Shown piece by piece: positions 7,396 through 13,440 of a stretch of DNA of 28,456 nucleotides; the stretch's first letter is position 1, and the number at the start of each line of letters is the position of its first letter. Made by a program: the position numbers and the translations under genes. Origin of the DNA: a virus; the IMG/VR virus record IMGVR_UViG_3300030406_006644, positions 1-28,456 of that record, one strand, 5' to 3'. The notes under the pieces were generated by a model. It was given only the letters and a program-made list of their open reading frames with translations, made no database searches and was not told where the DNA came from.

Positions 7396-7424
7396 AATTC
7401 TCCTCGTGAATATACGTATTTATT
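7396..7424 (-). promoter_or_regulatory. Late promoter (AATAAATA) with leader and Shine-Dalgarno
   Basis: AATAAATA at 7424-7417, 21 bases before the ATG at 7395, with GAGGAGA (7405-7399) in the leader. It overlaps the 3' end of the nuclease gene. The 16 bases AATAAATACGTATATT are identical to the late promoter at 8990-8975. Confidence 0.68.
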
Positions 7425-7854
7425 CAATATCTCCTTGCACAGTTCCTGCTTTAATTAATTTTCTTCTGTTAGCCATGTGTTTGGCCTTAAGTTTTGCTTT
7501 GTTTCCACCAAAGTAAGGAACTGCAAAACCTTCTCTACACATAATTTTTGATACTGGCTTGCCCTTATACAAAAAATCTCCCAGTACTCTGCCAAACTTG
7601 CCTTTCATGTCTACACCTTTTTTATTAATAGTAGTTTTCAAAACAGTATCTTTGCCCAGTATTCTTTTTAGCATTGCCTTACTAGCCAATCCAAACTTCT
7701 TCTCAATTTTGTCTCTTGTTCTAGATTCTGGAGTATCAATACCCATTATTCTAACACGTTCGTTTTTTTGCCATATTCCAAATCCCAAATCAATATCAAC
7801 GTCTACAGTATCACCATCTACAACTTTGATAACTTTTGCTCTATATGTCCACAT
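7420..7854 (-). CDS. Staphylococcal-nuclease-like (thermonuclease) protein
   Basis: A 144-residue OB-fold nuclease of the SNase family, which cleaves DNA or RNA with Ca2+. The residues line up with S. aureus nuclease: VVDGDTVDVDIDLGF (11-25), RIMGIDTPE with Arg35, Asp40, Thr41 and Glu43, and GKFGRVLGDF with Arg89 for the second catalytic arginine. There is no signal peptide, so it should act in the cytoplasm, perhaps in host DNA breakdown or nucleotide recycling. Its ATG shares a base with the ACP stop (TAATG). Confidence 0.88.
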   Translation of the reverse strand: MWTYRAKVIKVVDGDTVDVDIDLGFGIWQKNERVRIMGIDTPESRTRDKIEKKFGLASKAMLKRILGKDTVLKTTINKKGVDMKGKFGRVLGDFLYKGKPVSKIMCREGFAVPYFGGNKAKLKAKHMANRRKLIKAGTVQGDIE

Positions 7855-8072
7855 TATTTTTTCTCCACTAAGTTGATTAAATCTTGTACTGTTTGGACTT
7901 TGTCACCGTCGTCCTCTGATATGTTAACACCTGTTGCTATTTCCGTCTGAATTACTAGTTCTATTTTGTCAAATGAATCCGCACCTAGATCATCAACTAG
8001 ATGTGCTTCTGGAGTTACTTTGCTTTCCGCAACATCTAGGTGTTCTGCTATCACTTTAATTACTGTCTGCAT
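7854..8072 (-). CDS. acpP: Acyl carrier protein
   Basis: A 72-residue acidic carrier protein. The phosphopantetheine attachment motif is DLGADSFDKIEL, with Ser33 as the modified residue; Phe replaces the usual Leu of the DSL motif. Helix I and the acidic recognition helix look intact (LGADSFDKIELVIQ), so host holo-ACP synthase could plausibly modify it. The ATG at 8072 is chosen over the upstream 8087 because GGAGAAG precedes it. It overlaps the spanin-like gene upstream by 17 bases and is coupled to the nuclease downstream. Why a phage needs an ACP is unknown; it could feed lipid synthesis or act as a decoy or adaptor for host enzymes. Confidence 0.9.
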   Translation of the reverse strand: MQTVIKVIAEHLDVAESKVTPEAHLVDDLGADSFDKIELVIQTEIATGVNISEDDGDKVQTVQDLINLVEKK

Positions 8073-8517
8073 TGTCTTCTCCCTCATAATACTTTTTGTA
8101 TTCTTCTAGTAAATTATTTGTTTCTTGTAATTTTTGTCTTATCTGAGCAAAGTTTTTTGCTATCATTTCAAAATCCTTATCAGTCAATCCAAACAATACA
8201 GGATCAATTCCTTCTGCCTCTAGTTTGGCAAAAACTTCGTCAGCATTTTTTGATGTAATTATTATCCATCTAACCTTCTCTAAATCAAGTGATTCAGGTT
8301 TAGGAAGATTAAGTTTTTGTCTTGGTTCTTCAATTGAAAATATTTTAAGACGTTTCTCGCCAACACTACATCCTGTAAGCATACAGATTACTATCACTAT
8401 CAAAACACCTTTAATAAATGATATCCAATACATTCCGTGATACGATAGTTTCATTCTCTGTCTAAATTTTTCACAGTAGTTTTTATGCCATTCAATAATT
8501 TTATTCATATGGTACAT
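8056..8517 (-). CDS. Membrane protein, possible outer-membrane spanin (o-spanin-like)
   Basis: Up to 153 residues with a hydrophobic stretch (FIKGVLIVIVICML) that ends in LTGC, a fair lipobox. What follows is a mostly soluble region (PRQKLNLPKPESLDLEKVRW, VLFGLTDKDFEMIAKN) and a C-terminal coiled-coil-like helix (LQETNNLLEEYKKYYE). It sits just after an i-spanin-like gene and overlaps it, the usual order of spanin pairs. The start is uncertain: 8517, 8508 or an internal ATG nearer the hydrophobic segment (about 8454 or 8433), and a lipoprotein signal would fit the later starts better. I recall similar tails in other phages but cannot place the family. Confidence 0.5.
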   Translation of the reverse strand: MYHMNKIIEWHKNYCEKFRQRMKLSYHGMYWISFIKGVLIVIVICMLTGCSVGEKRLKIFSIEEPRQKLNLPKPESLDLEKVRWIIITSKNADEVFAKLEAEGIDPVLFGLTDKDFEMIAKNFAQIRQKLQETNNLLEEYKKYYEGEDNADSN

Positions 8518-8974
8518 AACTTGGATTTGCCAACGCAGGACATTCTGGATTTATTTGTGATCTTTTTGTTGCTTTAAGTTCTTCTTCAGTATGTTCAGCA
8601 CCTGATGCCAACTCAACACATCTTAAGGCATTATCTGCGCCTTTGTTAATCACACGTTCCACCGACTTGGAACGTTCAATTGCAAGTTTGCCAACATCTC
8701 TTTTTTTCTTGTTGAACCTTTTATCTAATTCATCTAAGTCTTTTTTGAAAGTGACTATCAATTTGTTTAATTTTTTATTGCTTTCCATTATGGCTGAGAA
8801 GTCTTTTTTCTGTTGTTCTAGCACTTTATTTTGTGCTTCAATTCCTTTTTCTAATTCAATTTGATTTGCTTTCAATGTGGCATTATCCGCTCTTAGTTTC
8901 ATCACGTACATACCACCACCAGCGATACCGCTGATCAATAGCACTGCAAATATCATTTTAATACTAGAAAACAT
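8501..8974 (-). CDS. Rz-like inner-membrane spanin, putative
   Basis: A 157-residue protein with an N-terminal membrane anchor (IFAVLLISGIAGGGMYVM), a long periplasmic helix rich in Lys, Glu and Gln (about 28-105, coiled-coil-like), then GADNALRCVELASGAEHTEE and a C-terminal NPECPALANPSY with conserved-looking Cys and Pro. This is the Rz-type layout, in which the protein links to an outer-membrane partner to fuse membranes at lysis. The downstream overlapping gene, with a lipobox-like LTGC, is the likely partner. A late promoter ends eight bases before the ATG. Confidence 0.7.
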   Translation of the reverse strand: MFSSIKMIFAVLLISGIAGGGMYVMKLRADNATLKANQIELEKGIEAQNKVLEQQKKDFSAIMESNKKLNKLIVTFKKDLDELDKRFNKKKRDVGKLAIERSKSVERVINKGADNALRCVELASGAEHTEEELKATKRSQINPECPALANPSYVPYE

Positions 8975-8990
8975 AATATACGTATTTATT
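8975..8990 (-). promoter_or_regulatory. Late promoter (AATAAATA), near-leaderless
   Basis: AATAAATA at 8990-8983, eight bases from the ATG at 8974; predicted leader about three bases and no Shine-Dalgarno. The 16 bases AATAAATACGTATATT match the promoter at 7424-7409, where an SD-containing leader follows instead. Confidence 0.68.
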
Positions 8991-8991
8991 G

Positions 8992-9906
8992 CTATGATCT
9001 CTCTACATCACAAGTTACACAATGAAAACCACCACCTAATGTTCTTGATTGGCGCATGGGTAACGCTATTACTTTATATTTAGATTGTTTCAGTTGCTCA
9101 ATCAAATCAACCTGTATTTCATCTACAACAATTGTTTCTGGATCTATTGACAGCATGTTCATTCCAATCCACTTTGAAGCGTATGGAAATTTATGAAAAT
9201 CTCTTGGCACACAATCATTAACCCATATCTTTTTATAGTCCTTCATAAAAGTTGGCAAAGTGTCATTGGTCAAACGATTGGCATTTGCAACTATAGTATT
9301 ATGATCGCAAGTCAATAATGTGGAATCAATATGTGTAATTTGATGTTTGACCGCTTGCCATGTAATTACTTCAAATTCAGATCCAACCTGTTCCTGTAAC
9401 CATACTGCTCCTGCACTGTTGGCAGAATGTGATAATGAATACAGAAGTTTATCATTTACCTTTAAAACATTGGCCGCGTCAAACATTGGATCTTCGTTGC
9501 TGTTTGGCCTCGGTGCTCGTATTATGTCACAACTTGCGGTTTTCAATTCTGGATAGAGATCTAATTCTTTTGCTCTACTGTTGAAAGGAGTAGGGCACTC
9601 AATAACTTTGTTACCAACAATTAAAATTATGTCTCTGGCAGAATAGGCCCAAGAGGGTTTTGAGATTTTAGGTCTTACTACTTTTACCCCATTACTTTCT
9701 AACATGTCCGTTAGTTGTTGTAAATCTTCATTGGCCTCTTTTAATACTATGTCTGCCACAGGACCTTGGTCCATTTTTTTTTCATAAGTTGATTTGGCCA
9801 CACTTGCATTGAATTCTTTGTCATCAACTGGCCAAGCAAAATTATCCACACTGCCCATCAAAACAGATCGTAATTCTCCGTACTCATTTTTTGTGGATAC
9901 TATCAT
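8992..9906 (-). CDS. Amidinotransferase (AGAT/StrB-like)
   Basis: A 304-residue enzyme of the guanidino-group-modifying superfamily. The three catalytic residues of glycine amidinotransferase have counterparts: Asp143 in DPMFDAANV, His192 in THIDSTL and Cys296 in GGGFHCVTCDVER. The N-terminal STKNEYGELRSVLMGSVD matches the family's opening strand. Such enzymes move an amidino group from arginine to glycine or another amine, giving ornithine plus guanidinoacetate or a related guanidino compound; the acceptor cannot be read from sequence. At 304 residues it is shorter than human AGAT (423) and StrB (about 347). A late promoter lies seven bases before the ATG, so it is expressed with virion genes, an odd time for a metabolic enzyme. 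Confidence 0.88.
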   Translation of the reverse strand: MIVSTKNEYGELRSVLMGSVDNFAWPVDDKEFNASVAKSTYEKKMDQGPVADIVLKEANEDLQQLTDMLESNGVKVVRPKISKPSWAYSARDIILIVGNKVIECPTPFNSRAKELDLYPELKTASCDIIRAPRPNSNEDPMFDAANVLKVNDKLLYSLSHSANSAGAVWLQEQVGSEFEVITWQAVKHQITHIDSTLLTCDHNTIVANANRLTNDTLPTFMKDYKKIWVNDCVPRDFHKFPYASKWIGMNMLSIDPETIVVDEIQVDLIEQLKQSKYKVIALPMRQSRTLGGGFHCVTCDVERS

Positions 9907-9921
9907 GTAGGAGTATTTACT
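9907..9921 (-). promoter_or_regulatory. Late promoter (AGTAAATA), near-leaderless
   Basis: AGTAAATA at 9921-9914, seven bases before the amidinotransferase ATG at 9906. It overlaps the stop codon of the upstream M15 peptidase gene. First octamer bases differ from the consensus, so confidence is a little lower. Confidence 0.58.
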
Positions 9922-10381
9922 GGATCAATCCAGGCTTGTAAACAGTTTTTCCGTTTTCTTTCATAGCAGTGAGAATAGATTTTCTATTGCCTTCTGCTTT
10001 GTATGAAACATGTACCCAACCAGAATCAGGTATGCCTGGAGTGTAAAATTCTAATATCAGTTGATCAAAATCTAGGTTGTCTTGAATATACTTGGCCACA
10101 TCATAGTTTGGAGTGCCTGGACATTCAATGTCTACTGCTTCGCCTTTGCAGTGTTGTGAACGTGAACTGCCGCCAACTGCTTCGTTCAATTTTGGTCCTC
10201 TGTAACCAGAATTGATTACAGTTACACCAAACTTGTCTCGGACAGGTTGTACTACTTTTTCAAATAGAGCCTTGGCATTTGATAGGTGCTCATCGCCTGG
10301 CGTATTATCTATACCGTGTCTTAGGGCAGTTTGACTTTTGGTAAATTCTTGTAGTGTAAAGTTCTTGGATAATCTTGTCAT
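9917..10381 (-). CDS. M15-family peptidase, likely endolysin or virion peptidoglycan hydrolase
   Basis: From the ATG at 10381 the protein is 154 residues and matches the M15A/Peptidase_M15_3 pattern: NFTLQEFTKSQTA at the start, VINSGYRGPKLN, SQHCKGEAVDI and WVHVSY. The expected zinc ligands are His77, Asp84 and His124. Such enzymes cut D-Ala-D-Ala or L-Ala-D-Glu bonds in peptidoglycan. There is no signal peptide, so release at lysis needs a holin. The longer frame to 10474 lies inside the preceding gene; the ATG at 10381 is two bases past that gene's stop. It ends at a late promoter for the amidinotransferase. Confidence 0.85.
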   Translation of the reverse strand: MTRLSKNFTLQEFTKSQTALRHGIDNTPGDEHLSNAKALFEKVVQPVRDKFGVTVINSGYRGPKLNEAVGGSSRSQHCKGEAVDIECPGTPNYDVAKYIQDNLDFDQLILEFYTPGIPDSGWVHVSYKAEGNRKSILTAMKENGKTVYKPGLIQ

Positions 10382-10382
10382 T

Positions 10383-11120
10383 CTACCATTGATGCTTACT
10401 GACAAGTGCGGATTGCCCGTCCTTGCTGAAAATAAATTTATTCTCATAAGTTTTTGTAATGTCATATGTGCCAAAATATTTTGTAAGCCACATACATTCG
10501 CTCATTGCTGATTCATCAATTTTAAATGCTTTTGTTTCTTTGATTACACTTTTAGTATCTCCAAACGCATGTAATTCAAATTTCAACGCACCAGCACCTT
10601 GTTTCTTTACTTCTATGATGTTGCTATGCATTTTAACTTCCATCATATTGAATTTGTCAAAGAAGTTCTTTGCTTCACCTATTTTAATTTCGTTGACTCT
10701 TTGCTCATATGCATCTGGTGTACTTGGAACAACTTCTTGCAGTGATCCACTCGAAACCATTGTAGGGTTCTGCCCTTTGTGATATGTGTATTCAAATTCT
10801 TCAATGTTTGTTAATTTTTTAAGATCTTCCAAAAAACTGATAATGTTGTTGATGACACCTTCTTGCCGGGCAAATTCAACAAACACTCTGTGTTTTCCAT
10901 CTTTCATTGTGCCTGGTGTGGCGTCTGCATCTAAAATAAATTTGTATCCTGTTTCAGCAAATCGTTCTAGATCTTTGGCTGGTGCAAGACTGTCGGCTTC
11001 AAATGCCAAAACCAAAATATTTTTGTCATCTCCCATTTTGGATTTGTATTGATCAATTGAAAAGCGATTTGAAATGACTCCTTCTAAATCACCTGCTTTA
11101 AGTCCTTCATTAAATTGCAT
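10383..11120 (-). CDS. Conserved T4-like phage protein, function unknown
   Basis: A 245-residue soluble protein. The N-terminal part (FSIDQYKSKMGDDKNILVLAF, then GYKFILDADATPG) resembles, from memory, a protein conserved across marine T4-like phages whose role is not established. The second half (from about residue 130) is mixed alpha/beta. I considered a sliding clamp (gp45) and saw no convincing match. It overlaps the gene upstream by 11 bases and the M15 peptidase start lies immediately after its stop, so the three form one late transcript from about 11603. Confidence 0.65.
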   Translation of the reverse strand: MQFNEGLKAGDLEGVISNRFSIDQYKSKMGDDKNILVLAFEADSLAPAKDLERFAETGYKFILDADATPGTMKDGKHRVFVEFARQEGVINNIISFLEDLKKLTNIEEFEYTYHKGQNPTMVSSGSLQEVVPSTPDAYEQRVNEIKIGEAKNFFDKFNMMEVKMHSNIIEVKKQGAGALKFELHAFGDTKSVIKETKAFKIDESAMSECMWLTKYFGTYDITKTYENKFIFSKDGQSALVSKHQW

Positions 11121-11586
11121 CTAGTCCTGCTTCCTGTGTTGAAGTGTCAGTTTCGTCTTGACTGTCAATTTTGTCTTTGCCGTATTTGAAATTGCCAATT
11201 AATTCTTTTGGCATACGTATTTCTACTATCCATATTGGATGGGCATCAATTTTGCCTTTGGTTGTGCCAGGTCTATAATCGCCTGGTGATTTTATTTGTC
11301 TTGGCTTCAATAATTCGTCTTTTTTGAAAGTGACTTTACAACCTCTGTCTAGTAATCTTTTACCTCCAACAGGATCTGGCATTTGATCAAGTGGCCACAT
11401 AAAACTACAAGTCACAAAATGTCTCGAGTCCTTAGGCCCTTCGAGTAATTCTCCGTCTTGCCAATTGTCAAATACATACACATCTAATTCATCTAAAACT
11501 CTTTCAAAGTCTTTTAAAATACCCAGGGTTGGTCCAACCGCGTATAATGATTGTGTATTGCGGATTATATCTAGAACATCATGCAT
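11110..11586 (-). CDS. Conserved T4-like phage protein, function unknown
   Basis: A 158-residue protein with LKDFERVLDELDVYVFDNW, EGPKDSRHFVTCSFMWPLDQ and DPVGGKRLLDRGCKV; I recall close relatives in marine and rhizobial T4-like phages, always unassigned. There is no membrane segment or enzyme motif I can name. The late promoter nine bases before the ATG and the partner gene downstream (11 base overlap) suggest a virion or assembly role, but this is inference. Confidence 0.65.
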   Translation of the reverse strand: MHDVLDIIRNTQSLYAVGPTLGILKDFERVLDELDVYVFDNWQDGELLEGPKDSRHFVTCSFMWPLDQMPDPVGGKRLLDRGCKVTFKKDELLKPRQIKSPGDYRPGTTKGKIDAHPIWIVEIRMPKELIGNFKYGKDKIDSQDETDTSTQEAGLDAI

Positions 11587-11603
11587 AGTAAATCTTATTT
11601 ATC
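11587..11603 (-). promoter_or_regulatory. Late promoter (GATAAATA), near-leaderless
   Basis: GATAAATA at 11603-11596, nine bases before the ATG at 11586; predicted leader about four bases. It is one half of a divergent promoter region, the other half being at 11652-11659 on the plus strand. Confidence 0.65.
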
Positions 11604-11651
11604 AGTAAAATCTGGTTTGTAAAATATGCATACTTAATTTGGAAATACTAA

Positions 11652-11666
11652 TGTAAATATTTGTAC
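11652..11666 (+). promoter_or_regulatory. Late promoter (TGTAAATA) on the plus strand
   Basis: TGTAAATA at 11652-11659, seven bases before an ATG at 11667, the same spacing as the minus-strand near-leaderless late promoters. It supports the only plus-strand genes of the window. Confidence 0.5.
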
Positions 11667-11837
11667 ATGAGTCGTAAACAAAAACGAATCAAAAAACAAT
11701 CAAACACAATCAACGAGGTATCTTATGCTATTATTCAACCCCCTACAAATGCGGCCTTTATTTCAGCGCAAATTATGGAAACAAATGAGGAAAAAGAAAG
11801 TGTACGACAAACGTGTACGATTGTATATGCTAAATGA
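11667..11837 (+). CDS. Small plus-strand protein, function unknown
   Basis: A 56-codon ORF beginning MSRKQKRIKKQSNTINEVSY and ending TIVYAK, with a basic N-terminus and a neutral to acidic rest. The ATG lies seven bases after a late-promoter octamer, which is the main support for it being real. There is no recognisable family. It overlaps a second plus-strand ORF in another frame from 11725. No plausible minus-strand gene covers this stretch. Confidence 0.5.
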   Translation: MSRKQKRIKKQSNTINEVSYAIIQPPTNAAFISAQIMETNEEKESVRQTCTIVYAK

Positions 11838-11952
11838 AAATTGGTTGAAAATACGCAAACAGAAGGATAGAAGACGCAGGCGTGTAATTATGAAACTATG
11901 GAAAGCAAGACAAAATGCCATGCTTCAAAGACGCTATGCGGATGTGGTTTAA
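11725..11952 (+). CDS. Very basic small protein, function unknown
   Basis: A 75-residue ORF with about 25 Lys/Arg and only four acidic residues, including a run DRRRRR and several Trp and Met. A Shine-Dalgarno (GAGG at 11715-11718) stands six bases before the ATG, inside the preceding small ORF. It ends at 11952, exactly abutting the stop of the convergent minus-strand gene. Composition suggests binding to nucleic acid or to a negatively charged surface, but this is only inference. The alternative is that it is a chance frame and only the 56-codon ORF is used. Confidence 0.5.
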   Translation: MLLFNPLQMRPLFQRKLWKQMRKKKVYDKRVRLYMLNENWLKIRKQKDRRRRRVIMKLWKARQNAMLQRRYADVV

Positions 11953-12216
11953 TTAGTTTTTGATAAAATTATCTATTGCATCAGCATAGTGCTGACGATA
12001 GTGTTGATATAATCTGTCATAGGACACTTCGGTGAGTCCTGGCATATGTGCTCTTACAACTTCTTCGTTTATGAGGTCAAGCACAATATTATAGTCTAAG
12101 ACTCTGGTTGGACCAATCTTTTTTTTGGACAATGTAACTAATTCATCAAATTTTTTATCTGGCTTCATTGTGTACTTCACACAGAAGAATCTTTTTTTAG
12201 CGTGTTTTTTACCCAT
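11953..12216 (-). CDS. Small basic protein downstream of gp44, function unknown
   Basis: An 87-residue protein starting MGKKHAKKRFFCVKYTMKP and ending with an Asp/Tyr/His-rich helix (DRLYQHYRQHYADAIDNF). It overlaps the end of gp44 by eight bases. In T4 the gene after 44 is 62, the small clamp loader subunit (187 residues), but I see no gp62 similarity and the length is half. It could be a lineage-specific replication protein. It converges with the plus-strand gene ending at 11952. Confidence 0.65.
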   Translation of the reverse strand: MGKKHAKKRFFCVKYTMKPDKKFDELVTLSKKKIGPTRVLDYNIVLDLINEEVVRAHMPGLTEVSYDRLYQHYRQHYADAIDNFIKN

Positions 12217-13135
12217 TCTGTAACCTGGCCAGTTTGATCATGACAGATGCAAGATTAATTTCTGGATCAGCAACAAACGAATGATCTACTAACCCTTGTT
12301 TGATTATCAGCACTGCTTTGTCCTGAGCATCCTCGTCTTTTGATATGATCTCAAGATTATCATACAGCCAACGATAAATTTCTTCACATTCTTCTGGACG
12401 TGCTTGGCTACAAACAAGTTTTCTTGCTTCATTAATTTTGCCTTGTTTGAACAATTCTACCATTTCTAATCTATAATCTTGTTGTCCGCTGTCGCCACTA
12501 GCAGGCGGCATAAGTTTGCCATCTCTGCAATTCTGTTGCACCATGTTGATGCATTTTCTCAGATCAGGATATGTCGCTTTTACATAAGTGTCCAGCGTGT
12601 CTATGTCCTGTTCCATTTGCTCTGCAATCAATATCTCTGCCACTCTTGCTGTGAATTCTGTTTTGTCAATTGTTTCCATATGAAAGCCTTGGCACCTTGA
12701 ATGCAGTGCAGGTATCACTCTATTGGGATAGTTGCATGTCAATATGAATCTTGCAGAAGTGTGAAACGCCTCCATCACACCACGCAGTGCCGCTTGTCCG
12801 TTTGGACTCATGTAGTCTGCCTCGTCCAACAACACATATTTGTATGCACCAAAAGGCATAATCTGTACAAAGTTATTGATCTTTTCTCTAACAGTATCAA
12901 CTGAATTTTCTCGTGAAGCATTTATTTCTAAGATGTCATAGCCACTGACATCCAGTTCATGGAAAAGCATTTTGGCTAAAGTAGTTTTACCCACGCCAGG
13001 AGCACCTGATAAAAGCAGATGTGGTATGCTTTTTTCCTTTATCCAAGATTCAATTTGTTTACGTTGTGCCTCATCTCGCACCACATACTCTTTCAATGTT
13101 TTTGGCCTATATTTTTCTACCCAAAGTTCTTTCAT
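12209..13135 (-). CDS. 44: Clamp loader large subunit, T4 gp44-like (AAA+/RFC family)
   Basis: A 308-residue AAA+ ATPase that loads the sliding clamp for phage DNA replication; T4 gp44 has 319. It begins ELWVEKYRPKTLKEYV, the RFC-type opening, followed by Walker A GAPGVGKT (44-51), Walker B VLLDEAD (101-107), the sensor-1 region ILTCNYP and the SRC motif (146-148) of the arginine finger. The C-terminal half is the helical collar. The ATG at 13135 overlaps the TGA of a 35-codon membrane protein gene by four bases, so translation is coupled. No gp45 clamp, gp62 or gp43 polymerase lies in the window. Confidence 0.93.
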   Translation of the reverse strand: MKELWVEKYRPKTLKEYVVRDEAQRKQIESWIKEKSIPHLLLSGAPGVGKTTLAKMLFHELDVSGYDILEINASRENSVDTVREKINNFVQIMPFGAYKYVLLDEADYMSPNGQAALRGVMEAFHTSARFILTCNYPNRVIPALHSRCQGFHMETIDKTEFTARVAEILIAEQMEQDIDTLDTYVKATYPDLRKCINMVQQNCRDGKLMPPASGDSGQQDYRLEMVELFKQGKINEARKLVCSQARPEECEEIYRWLYDNLEIISKDEDAQDKAVLIIKQGLVDHSFVADPEINLASVMIKLARLQNG

Positions 13136-13239
13136 AATACTAATGTTAATAATAACAGAATTGCACCTACTAATGCAAGAAAATATGCCGGGGCATGTAA
13201 TAAAGAAATATGTTCAATAAAGTGAAACAATTTCTTCAT
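13132..13239 (-). CDS. 35-residue single-TM membrane protein
   Basis: A very short gene with ATGA overlaps at both ends, with the 54-codon gene upstream and with gp44 downstream. The product begins MKKLFHFIEHISLLHA and continues with an uninterrupted hydrophobic stretch (YFLALVGAILLLLTLVL), so it is an inner-membrane peptide. I do not recognise it. The exact overlaps on both sides support it as a real gene, and its presence explains how gp44 without a Shine-Dalgarno could be translated. Confidence 0.65.
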   Translation of the reverse strand: MKKLFHFIEHISLLHAPAYFLALVGAILLLLTLVL

Positions 13240-13400
13240 TTACGAAACCATTTTCTTGCCGCGGCAATTGGATTCTTAAGTCCCTCGTATGTGCTGTCAA
13301 TAAATTTAATATGTTTATAAAGTGATTCTGATAACTTGTCTACTGTGTTTTGCAATCGATCAATTTTATCATTTAACTTTTTATATTCTTCTTTTGTCAT
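13236..13400 (-). CDS. 54-residue coiled-coil-like protein
   Basis: Begins MTKEEYKKLNDKIDRLQ and ends AAARKWFRK. The first 30 residues have a heptad-like pattern of Leu and Ile, so a short coiled coil is likely; the C-terminus is basic and aromatic. Its TGA overlaps the ATG of the membrane peptide by four bases. No Shine-Dalgarno is obvious, and upstream is a hairpin after the formate dehydrogenase gene. Family unknown. Confidence 0.65.
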   Translation of the reverse strand: MTKEEYKKLNDKIDRLQNTVDKLSESLYKHIKFIDSTYEGLKNPIAAARKWFRK

Positions 13401-13411
13401 AATTTAGTGTG

Positions 13412-13433
13412 GTACCCAGCATACACCGGGTAC
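13412..13433 (-). repeat. Inverted repeat/hairpin after the formate dehydrogenase gene
   Basis: GTACCC and GGGTAC (13433-13428 and 13417-13412) flank a ten-base loop, eight bases past the stop. There is no U-tract, so it is not a canonical intrinsic terminator; mRNA stabilisation, processing or a protein-binding site are alternatives. Confidence 0.5.
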
Positions 13434-13440
13434 AACTTTT

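Noticed and set aside
9917-10474. Start of the M15 peptidase at 10474
   Set aside because: The extra 31 residues lie inside the preceding gene and do not fit the family; the ATG at 10381 directly follows that gene's stop.
10383-11120. Sliding clamp gp45
   Set aside because: Size is similar, but no clamp-like duplicated fold or motif is visible, and the DQYKSKMG segment points to a different conserved phage protein.
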